Shown piece after piece: positions 6,445 through 11,689 of a stretch of DNA of 11,689 nt. The DNA comes from JABWBR01 sp036741235. Lineage in GTDB: Bacteria; Bacteroidota; Bacteroidia; Chitinophagales; Saprospiraceae. Below the pieces are notes generated by a model. It was not told where the DNA came from. It ran no database searches and worked only from the letters and a program-made list of their open reading frames with translations. Location: contig DAINSQ010000144.1 in assembly GCA_036741235.1 (NCBI GenBank), positions 1 through 11,689 on the forward strand, in the 5' to 3' direction. Within the stretch, counting starts at the first letter, position 1. Every line of letters starts with the position of its first letter. The position numbers and the translations under genes are program-made.

Positions 6445-8028
6445 GTGAGTCGATTTGATCGTTGGTTATTGCTTGCCTTTATCGTTGTGTTGCCGCCCGC
6501 ACTGCTGATCAACCTCGGGTTGCTGGCGTTTATCGACGACGAATCCATACGCTCGCTGGTAGCGTTGGAGATGAAGCTGTCGGGCAACTACATCACGCCC
6601 ACGCTCAACGGCGCGTTTTACTACAACAAACCGCCCCTCTACAACTGGATCCTGCTGACGGCTTTTGAACTCAGCGGCCGCGTCAACGAATTGGCCGCCC
6701 GTATCCCCACGGTGTTGTGCTTGTTGGGCTACGCCGCCACACTGACGTATTACTTCCGCAAACACTACGATACCCGTACCGCCCTGCTCAACGCCGTCGT
6801 ACTGATCACTTGCGGTCGAATTTTGTTCTGGGATTCATTACTGGGGCTCATCGATATTTGTTTTTCGTGGGTGATGTTTACCATGTTTATGGTCATCTTC
6901 CACCAATTTCGCAAAGGGAAATTCTACCAGCTTTTTTTTCTGTCGTATTTGCTTTGCGCCATCGGCTTTCTCATGAAAGGATTGCCGGCTATGGTATTTC
7001 AGGTAACGACTTTGTTTGTATACTTTGCTTACTGGCGGCGTTTGCGGCGTTTTTTCTCAACGGCGCACGTGGCGGGCGGGCTCACTTTTTTATTTATCGT
7101 AGGGGCCTACTACCTGGCTTATCACCAATACAATTCGCTGGAGCACGTCTTTTCCACCCTCTTCGATGAATCTTCGAAGCGCACAGTTACGCACAACGGC
7201 TGGACGGAGACGGTCGTACACCTCTTTACTTTTCCTTTTGAAATGGTATACCACTTCCTGCCCTGGTCGCTGCTGGTGCTATATCTTTTCAAAAAAGGCG
7301 TTTACGCCGAAATCAAACAAGATCCCTTTATCACGTTCAATGTCATTGTTTTTTTGAGCAATATCATCGTATACTGGACCTCGCCGGCGGTATATCCGCG
7401 GTATTTGCTCATGCTGGCGCCGATGATATTTTCGGTATTCATCTATCTCCACGGATTGCGCAAGCAGCAGAACGCCTGGCAATTCCGCGTATTGGATCCC
7501 TTTTTCGGGGTAGTCTGCACGCTTATTGCCGTCGCCTGGCTGGCGCCGCTTTTCATGGAGAATCTTAATGGTCTTGTGGAATATATCGCCTTAAAAACGG
7601 CTTTTATGGTAGCGAGCCTGGGCGGAATTGCATATTGCTATTGGAGGCAGCCCGATCGCCGTTTGCTCTTGCTCGGCTTGTTTTTGTTGGTCTTTCGCAT
7701 CGGCTTCAACTGGTTTGTATTGCCCGACCGCAACGCCAATGATTTCGGTGATTTATGCCGCGACACATCCATCGAGGCAGGCCGTGAATTTGCCGGCAAA
7801 CCCCTGCTGGTATATGGCGATACGGAAATGCAAATCACCAACTCGTTTTACATCACCAACGCCTACGGCGCCATTGTGCGTTACCATGAAGACCCCGTCT
7901 CTCCCGGCGCTTACTACATTATCGATCCCAAGCGCTACCCCGATCTGGATTATCGCAAAGTGGCCGAGTTTAAAGTGCGGCACGGCCAACTTACCTACGA
8001 CATAGGCGTTATTAATAGCGCAAACTGA
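6445..8028 (+). CDS. ArnT/PMT-like GT-C membrane glycosyltransferase (GT83/GT39 type)
   Basis: A polytopic membrane protein of 527 residues, predicted to transfer a sugar from a polyprenyl-phosphate carrier to an acceptor on the periplasmic side. It has about ten or more hydrophobic segments, then a soluble C-terminal domain of about 90 residues. Typical ArnT/PMT features: an acidic DDE motif (about 31-33) after the first membrane segment, where GT-C enzymes carry the catalytic acid; the AFYYNKPPLYNW motif (about 57-68, compare ArnT YxEKPPLxYW); and SPAVYPRYLLMLAP (about 313-326). The reading frame extends to a TTG at 6418, but that codon lies inside the -7 box. I therefore choose the GTG at 6445 (MSRFDRWLLLAF); a start at 6418 would add nine residues. 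The next gene starts 5 bp after the stop and supplies the likely lipid-linked donor. The sugar and the acceptor cannot be told from sequence, and lipid A is only one option. Confidence 0.85.
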   Translation: MSRFDRWLLLAFIVVLPPALLINLGLLAFIDDESIRSLVALEMKLSGNYITPTLNGAFYYNKPPLYNWILLTAFELSGRVNELAARIPTVLCLLGYAATLTYYFRKHYDTRTALLNAVVLITCGRILFWDSLLGLIDICFSWVMFTMFMVIFHQFRKGKFYQLFFLSYLLCAIGFLMKGLPAMVFQVTTLFVYFAYWRRLRRFFSTAHVAGGLTFLFIVGAYYLAYHQYNSLEHVFSTLFDESSKRTVTHNGWTETVVHLFTFPFEMVYHFLPWSLLVLYLFKKGVYAEIKQDPFITFNVIVFLSNIIVYWTSPAVYPRYLLMLAPMIFSVFIYLHGLRKQQNAWQFRVLDPFFGVVCTLIAVAWLAPLFMENLNGLVEYIALKTAFMVASLGGIAYCYWRQPDRRLLLLGLFLLVFRIGFNWFVLPDRNANDFGDLCRDTSIEAGREFAGKPLLVYGDTEMQITNSFYITNAYGAIVRYHEDPVSPGAYYIIDPKRYPDLDYRKVAEFKVRHGQLTYDIGVINSAN

Positions 8029-8033
8029 CATTT

Positions 8034-8963
8034 ATGGCTCCCAAACTATCGGTGGTAGTCACCGTCTACAACGAAAAGCCCAATATACGGCCTTTGATAA
8101 CCCGCATCAGCGAAGCGCTGGAAGGCATTGATTACGAAATGGTATACGTTGACGACGGGTCAACTGACGGCACGGTACAGGAATTGCGCAGCATATCGCA
8201 TGACAGGCTGGTCATTGTCGAGTTGCGCAAAAACTACGGCCAGAGTTTGGCCCTGATGGCCGGCATCGACAATGCCCGCGGCGAATTTATTGCCACTATG
8301 GACGGCGACCTTCAGAACGACCCTGCCGATATCCCCGCCATGATGGCCCTGGCCGAAAAAGAGGATTGGGATATGGTTGCCGGCGAGCGGGTCAACCGGC
8401 AGGACGGCATGTTCCTGCGCAAAATACCCAGCCGGATTGCCAACTATATCATTAGAAATACATCGGGGGTTCACCTGCGCGACTACGGCTGCGCGCTCAA
8501 AGTCATCAGAACGGAAATCGCCAAAGATTTAGGCTTATACGGCGAACTACACCGGTTCATCCCGGTATTAGCCCACCTCGAAGGCGCGCGCATCACACAA
8601 GTGCCCGTGCGCCACCACGCGCGGCAATTCGGCCAGTCGAAATACGGGCTGAGCCGCACCTTCAAAGTCATGAGCGACTTGCTGCTCATGTTGTTCTTCA
8701 AGCGTTACCTGCAAAAGCCCATGCACTTGTTTGGCAACACGGGGCTCGTATTGTTCGGCATAGGCGCTTTGATCAACATCTATCTTGGCATCTTAAAAAT
8801 GCTCGGCCACGACATTTGGGGCAAACCGCTGATGATCCTGGGTTTAATGCTGGTTATAGCCGGCGTGCAGTTGATTACCGTCGGTATCGTAATTGAAATC
8901 CAGATGCGCACCTATTTTGAGTCGCAGCAAAAGCGGCCGTATAAGGTGCGGAGGAAAGATTAG
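8034..8963 (+). CDS. Polyprenyl-phosphate glycosyltransferase, GT2 family (DPM1/GtrB-like)
   Basis: A 309-residue GT2 enzyme, predicted to move a sugar from a nucleotide donor to undecaprenyl phosphate on the cytoplasmic side of the inner membrane. The GT-A domain covers about 1-215: LSVVVTVYNE at 5-14, VDDGSTDGT at 39-47, the metal-binding DGD at 90-92 within TMDGDLQND, RDYGCALK at 149-156, and the QFGQSKYG stretch near 198-205. Two C-terminal membrane helices lie at about 231-252 and 265-289, followed by a basic tail, as in GtrB and the DPMS/ArnC group. The ATG at 8034 is 5 bp after the upstream stop, so the two genes form one operon. The pair reads as donor synthase plus donor-using transferase. 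Sugar specificity (mannose, glucose, aminoarabinose or other) is not determinable here. It ends 10 bp from the converging hpt stop, with no terminator between. Confidence 0.92.
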   Translation: MAPKLSVVVTVYNEKPNIRPLITRISEALEGIDYEMVYVDDGSTDGTVQELRSISHDRLVIVELRKNYGQSLALMAGIDNARGEFIATMDGDLQNDPADIPAMMALAEKEDWDMVAGERVNRQDGMFLRKIPSRIANYIIRNTSGVHLRDYGCALKVIRTEIAKDLGLYGELHRFIPVLAHLEGARITQVPVRHHARQFGQSKYGLSRTFKVMSDLLLMLFFKRYLQKPMHLFGNTGLVLFGIGALINIYLGILKMLGHDIWGKPLMILGLMLVIAGVQLITVGIVIEIQMRTYFESQQKRPYKVRRKD

Positions 8964-8973
8964 CGGGCGTTGC

Positions 8974-9516
8974 CTACGCTCCCTCCAATTGATAAATAGC
9001 GCGCAGATTCCGGCCCAGGCCGTTGTAATCGAGGCCGTAACCCACCACGAAGTGATTGGGGATTTCGAAGCCCAGGTAATCGATATGCACGGGGTGAACC
9101 AGGGCGTCAGGTTTAAAAAGCAGGGCTGCCACGGCTATTGAAGCCGGCTGCAAGAGGCGCAAAGCGGGCAGAAAATGGGCCATGGTGTGGCCGGAGTCGA
9201 TAATATCCTCAACGAGAATAACGTGGCGATTTTCTACGGGAGTTTCCAGCCCGATCATTTGCGTAATTTCGCCGGTAGACTGGGTGCCTTTGTAAGAAGA
9301 CAGCTTGATAAAAGACATCTCGCAGTCGATAGAACAGGCCCTGACGAGGTCGGCGGCGAAAATAAAAGCGCCGTTGAGAACGCCCAGCAGCAGGGGTCGG
9401 CGCCCGGCGTAATCGCGGCTGATGGCGTCGCCCAGTTCCTGTACCCTGTTCAACAAGGCGGCCTCTTCAATCATTAGCCTGAATTGCAGGTCGTGGATTT
9501 GTATTGATGGCGGCAT
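8974..9516 (-). CDS. hpt: Hypoxanthine phosphoribosyltransferase
   Basis: A 180-residue type I phosphoribosyltransferase of purine salvage, converting hypoxanthine (and probably guanine) plus PRPP to IMP (GMP) in the cytoplasm. The PRPP-binding motif ILVEDIIDSGHTM is at about 100-112, with the acidic pair Glu103/Asp104 and Asp107. Also visible are the flexible-loop segment KLSSYKGTQSTG (71-82), the GVLNGAFIFAADL region near 45-57, and the purine-site segment LLFKPDALV with Lys135, followed by IPNHFVVGYGLDYNGLGRNL. Length is normal. The ATG is 6 bp downstream of the stop of the M28 peptidase gene on the same strand, so the two are probably co-transcribed. No separate promoter box was seen in the short gap. 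Confidence 0.95.
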   Translation of the reverse strand: MPPSIQIHDLQFRLMIEEAALLNRVQELGDAISRDYAGRRPLLLGVLNGAFIFAADLVRACSIDCEMSFIKLSSYKGTQSTGEITQMIGLETPVENRHVILVEDIIDSGHTMAHFLPALRLLQPASIAVAALLFKPDALVHPVHIDYLGFEIPNHFVVGYGLDYNGLGRNLRAIYQLEGA

Positions 9517-9522
9517 AAGTAC

Positions 9523-10926
9523 TTAATCGAGTCCGTATTTGTCGAGCAAATAAACAAGGGCGGTCATAGCGGCTGCGCCGAGTTCGAGCTCGCGTTTGTT
9601 TACACTGTCAAAATTGTCGATGGGGGCGTGGTGGTAGTCGAAATAGCGCTGGGAATCGGGTTCAAAACCAATGAGTAGACCTTTCTGCGATTTGAGACCG
9701 CCGATATCGGCGCCCGAGCCGCCTTTAGACAGGCGCAGCCCATAGGGTTCGAGCAGGGTCATCCATTGTGCGAGTTGCTTGAATTTGGCTTCAAAAACGG
9801 CAGCATCGGCTTCGCAGGTGAACCCCCTGGGCGTGAATCCGCCCCGGTCGGATTCAATTGCTGCCATGTGATATTCGCCGGCCTTGTTGGATTCGCTGAT
9901 ATAAGTACGTCCGCCTCGCAGCCCATTTTCTTCATTCATAAACAATACGCAGCGCAAGGTGCGCTTGGGCCGGTAGCCCATAGTTTTGAGCAGCCTCAGC
10001 ACCTCCATTGATTGCACGCAGCCGGCGCCGTCGTCGTGGGCGCCGCCGCTGACATCCCAGGAGTCGAGGTGGCCTCCTACCAGGATGATCTCATCGGGGT
10101 GTTCGCTGCCGCGCCATTCGGCAATGACGTTGTGCGAAAGCGCTTCGCCCATATACATACAGGTTGAGCGCATGTATACGCGCACGGGGTCTTCTTTGAG
10201 TAAACCGCTCAACAGTTCGGCGTCATTGGTGCTGATGCCGAAGGCGGGGATGCGGGGCACGCCGTCGTCGTAGGCCAGGCTGCCGGTGTGGGGAATGTCG
10301 TCGAGTCGACTGGTCATTGAGCGAACGAGTACGCCCAGGGCGCCGTAGCGCGCGGCCCGGGTAGCGCCGTAGGCGCGCTGGTCTACCGCGCCGCCATAAG
10401 CGGCAAAAGTATTGAGGTGCGTAGGGTCGAAAGGCCGGTTGAAAAATACGATTTTGCCTTCGAGGCGCTGCCGGCCCAGTTTTTCGAGTTCGTCAAGGTG
10501 TTTCACCTCTACGACTTCTGCGGTGAACCCTGCCGGACCGGTTCCCACCGAGTTGCCCAGGGCAAGCGCGTGCAAGTCGATGCTTCCCACTTTGGGCGAG
10601 TTCACTATGCGCACCTGCTCGGCGTCGCCCCGTACCCAGTGCGGCACCATACAGGGTTGCAGCCACACGCTGTCAAAACCGATAGTGTCGAGTATCCATC
10701 GCGTATATTCAACCGAAGCAGCCGCCTGCGGCGAGCCGCTCAGCCTTCCGCCGATGCGGTTGGAGAGGTATTCCAGCCAATTGTAGCAACGGCCGTCGGT
10801 AAGCGCCCTATCGTAAATACGCCTGATGTAGAAGGCGTCATCGTCGGTAGTTATTGCTGCGGGCTCCTGGGCCTGGCTTGCTGCCGGCCATGCAAACCAG
10901 CAAAAAATGAATATCCAGTTTTTCAT
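9523..10926 (-). CDS. Secreted M28-family metallopeptidase (carboxypeptidase Q-like)
   Basis: A 467-residue exported zinc exopeptidase, with a signal peptide MKNWIFIFCWFAWPAASQAQ. The middle (about 140-260) looks like a protease-associated (PA) type insert domain, as in plasma glutamate carboxypeptidase/carboxypeptidase Q. The co-catalytic zinc site is complete in 467-residue numbering: His286 in GGHLDSWD, bridging Asp298 in HDDGAG, catalytic Glu332 and ligand Glu333 in NEENG, Asp360 in ESDRGG, and His433 in YHHAPIDNFD. It probably releases amino acids from peptides in the periplasm or outside the cell. The frame stays open to 10986, but the ATG at 10926 is chosen because it begins directly with the signal peptide. 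It is the first gene of a minus-strand pair with hpt; the functional link to purine salvage is not obvious. Confidence 0.9.
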   Translation of the reverse strand: MKNWIFIFCWFAWPAASQAQEPAAITTDDDAFYIRRIYDRALTDGRCYNWLEYLSNRIGGRLSGSPQAAASVEYTRWILDTIGFDSVWLQPCMVPHWVRGDAEQVRIVNSPKVGSIDLHALALGNSVGTGPAGFTAEVVEVKHLDELEKLGRQRLEGKIVFFNRPFDPTHLNTFAAYGGAVDQRAYGATRAARYGALGVLVRSMTSRLDDIPHTGSLAYDDGVPRIPAFGISTNDAELLSGLLKEDPVRVYMRSTCMYMGEALSHNVIAEWRGSEHPDEIILVGGHLDSWDVSGGAHDDGAGCVQSMEVLRLLKTMGYRPKRTLRCVLFMNEENGLRGGRTYISESNKAGEYHMAAIESDRGGFTPRGFTCEADAAVFEAKFKQLAQWMTLLEPYGLRLSKGGSGADIGGLKSQKGLLIGFEPDSQRYFDYHHAPIDNFDSVNKRELELGAAAMTALVYLLDKYGLD

Positions 10927-10952
10927 ATCACAAAAAATCCGTGTATGGCGGT

Positions 10953-10979
10953 CAAATTTGGGGAATTGCCGCCAAATTT
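10953..10979. repeat. Inverted repeat upstream of the M28 gene
   Basis: AAATTTGG (10954-10961) and CCAAATTT (10972-10979) are perfect inverted copies separated by 10 bp, an 18-bp centre spacing that suits a dimeric regulator on one DNA face. The left part, CAAATTTG (10953-10960), is itself palindromic and on the minus strand matches TAnnTTTG at 7 of 8 positions, ending 26 nt before the M28 ATG. It may therefore be a -7 box embedded in an operator. Overlapping GGCGG/CCGCC arms could form an alternative hairpin. Confidence 0.4.
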
Positions 10980-11376
10980 TTACCATTCTCCCTTTTTTTC
11001 CATTTGGCTATACGATATATCCTCCAGTTTTACACACCTCCGGTTAACTGATTATGGACAAATACGGCGGCCCCGGAAAACGCAATATCACCAGTATTAC
11101 AATGGTTTCCCAGCGCTTTTCGCTGAGCTTTTGTTGAAAACCCATGCCCGCAACCAGGCATTTTTAAAATATTAAGCTATTATAAATTTAAAATTTAGAA
11201 TATTATACCATTAAAAATGATAAAATAAAATTAAAAACCATACAAAAAGGGATTTATTAAACAATAATTCTTTTTTCTATTTTTTAAAAGCTACAGCTTC
11301 GTAGATTTTTTCAAACAAAAAAGGGCTTTTGATGGCATGTTTTAAAAAAGTTTGAAAAAAATTAATGATTTTGTAA

Positions 11377-11407
11377 TTGTATTTTTTACAATAAGTGTTT
11401 ATCTTTG
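11377..11407 (+). promoter_or_regulatory. Promoter: TTG, 20 bp, TATCTTTG
   Basis: TTG (11377-11379) and TATCTTTG (11400-11407, exact TAnnTTTG) are separated by 20 bp, fitting the Bacteroidota sigma consensus. It sits in very AT-rich DNA. The predicted transcript start is near 11412-11415, and no ORF follows closely, pointing to a non-coding product. Confidence 0.65.
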
Positions 11408-11411
11408 CTTT

Positions 11412-11515
11412 CGGAATTGAAGATCGATAGCTTTCATTCGCTAGTGATAAAGATATAATTTGGTTTTATTTGGTTAGGGCTGAGGTAGTGCTTTACGCGC
11501 TGCCTCTTTTTTTTT
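11412..11515 (+). ncRNA. Candidate small RNA of about 100 nt
   Basis: A consensus promoter just upstream and a strong intrinsic terminator at its 3' end bound a stretch of about 100 bases with no ATG and no ORF. The 5' half can fold into a hairpin: ATC and TAGC at 11423-11431 pair with GCTA and GAT at 11440-11448 across a 2x2 internal loop, with an 8-nt loop. A U/G-rich single-stranded linker follows, then the terminator hairpin. This matches the general plan of a trans-acting sRNA, though it could also be a leader whose gene lies beyond the terminator. I do not recognise it as a known RNA family such as 6S, tmRNA or SRP RNA. The start is predicted from the promoter and may be off by a few bases. 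Confidence 0.45.
11482..11515 (+). terminator. Intrinsic terminator of the candidate sRNA
   Basis: GAGGTAGTGC (11482-11491) pairs with GCGCTGCCTC (11497-11506) as a 10-bp stem with two G-U wobbles and loop TTTAC, followed by nine T (11507-11515). It is similar in design to the ftsH terminator (GAGG...CCTC then T9). Confidence 0.88.
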
Positions 11516-11574
11516 ATGCTGGATTTTTAGTTGATTTAAAAAAATAATCGTATCTATTTAGGTTGACCGTGTTA

Positions 11575-11589
11575 TTCGCGAATTGCGAA
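11575..11589. repeat. Short palindrome TTCGC-GAATT-GCGAA
   Basis: A perfect 5-bp inverted repeat with a 5-bp spacer, at the boundary between AT-rich DNA and the C/G-rich terminal repeat. Function unknown. Confidence 0.4.
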
Positions 11590-11689
11590 CCCGCACCCCT
11601 AACCCCCAAAGGGGAACCCCACCCACAACCTGGGTTTTCCCCATTGCGGGAAGACTCCCCTTCTGGGGCCGGGGGTGTGAGTAAGGGGA
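11590..11689. repeat. C/G-rich nested inverted repeat at the window end
   Basis: A left arm at 11594-11615 and a right arm at 11656-11677 (22 bp each) are inverted copies, identical at 16 of 22 positions. Inside lie ACCCA/TGGGT (around 11620-11635) and a GGGGAA/TTTTCCCC pair, and CCCGCA (11590-11595) can also pair with TGCGGG (11645-11650). Each arm contains its own CCCC...GGGG dyad. This looks like a dispersed intergenic palindromic element and may continue past the window. Dispersal in the genome is inferred from its form and could not be checked here. Confidence 0.6.

Larger units (their letters stand above)
10927..11689. other. 763-bp non-coding region with sharp base-composition changes
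   Basis: No credible protein gene was found on either strand. Three parts differ. The stretch 10927-11161 has ordinary composition. The stretch 11162-11400 is very AT-rich (about 42 G/C in 240 bases by hand count). The stretch from about 11575 to the end is C/G-rich and palindromic. Small hairpins occur at 11111-11125 (CAGCG/CGCTG), at 11144-11161 followed by five T (ATGCC/GGCAT), and at 11286-11311 (AAAA-CTAC/GTAG-TTTT, possibly a weak bidirectional terminator). A candidate small RNA and the terminal repeat are listed separately. Confidence 0.7.

Noticed and set aside
11054..11137. 27-codon ORF (starts MDKYGGPGKRN) in the intergenic region, followed by a weak hairpin
   Set aside because: There is no promoter box or ribosome site, and a protein this short cannot be supported from one sequence. 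It would merit a look only if conserved in relatives.
10417..11175. 252-codon + strand open frame antisense to the M28 gene and running into the intergenic region
   Set aside because: Most of it is the reverse of the well-supported M28 coding sequence; the part past 10926 is a chance stop-free run with no start signal or recognisable domain.

Overview
This window reads as ordinary chromosomal DNA of a Bacteroidota bacterium, most likely in or near the Saprospiria (Saprospiraceae/Lewinella-type). That placement is an inference. It rests on -7 boxes matching the Bacteroidota consensus TAnnTTTG, on start codons with little or no Shine-Dalgarno sequence, on frequent TTG/GTG starts, on the birA/rsfS/ftsH neighbourhood, and on the protein families present. 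Coding DNA is moderately GC-rich. There is one sharply AT-rich non-coding stretch near the right end.

Layout, left to right. Positions 34-152 hold a perfect-period 7-bp tandem repeat (17 units of CYTACAA) ending 6 bp before the start of a secreted lipoprotein L,D-transpeptidase (159-1115, +). Next is pheS (phenylalanyl-tRNA synthetase alpha, 1183-2220, +). It converges on, and shares four bases with, birA (biotin-protein ligase, 2996-2217, -). birA is divergent from rsfS (ribosomal silencing factor, 3050-3436, +), and the birA promoter reaches into the first codons of rsfS. ftsH (membrane AAA+ zinc protease, 3531-5549, +) follows rsfS and ends at a strong hairpin terminator. A VanX/DdpX-type D-Ala-D-Ala dipeptidase (6362-5682, -) is divergent from a two-gene glycosylation operon: an ArnT/PMT-like GT-C membrane glycosyltransferase (6445-8028, +) and a DPM1/GtrB-like polyprenyl-phosphate sugar synthase (8034-8963, +). 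The last genes form a minus-strand pair: a secreted M28 metallopeptidase (10926-9523) followed 6 bp later by hpt (hypoxanthine phosphoribosyltransferase, 9516-8974).

The final 763 bases contain no convincing protein gene. From about 11162 the DNA drops to about 17-18% GC. Inside it lies a well-formed promoter (TTG, 20 bp, TATCTTTG) about 100 bp upstream of a strong intrinsic terminator, with no credible ORF between. This is a candidate small RNA of about 100 nt. The window ends in a C/G-rich nested inverted repeat.

How the genes fit together: the L,D-transpeptidase and the D,D-dipeptidase both act on peptidoglycan stem peptides. pheS, rsfS and hpt are housekeeping genes of translation and purine salvage. 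ftsH is membrane protein quality control. The GT2 and GT-C pair is best read as a donor-maker plus donor-user for surface glycosylation. I found no mobile element, CRISPR array, toxin-antitoxin pair or defence system. The least explained items are the repeat-built leader at the left, the candidate sRNA and the terminal palindromic repeat.
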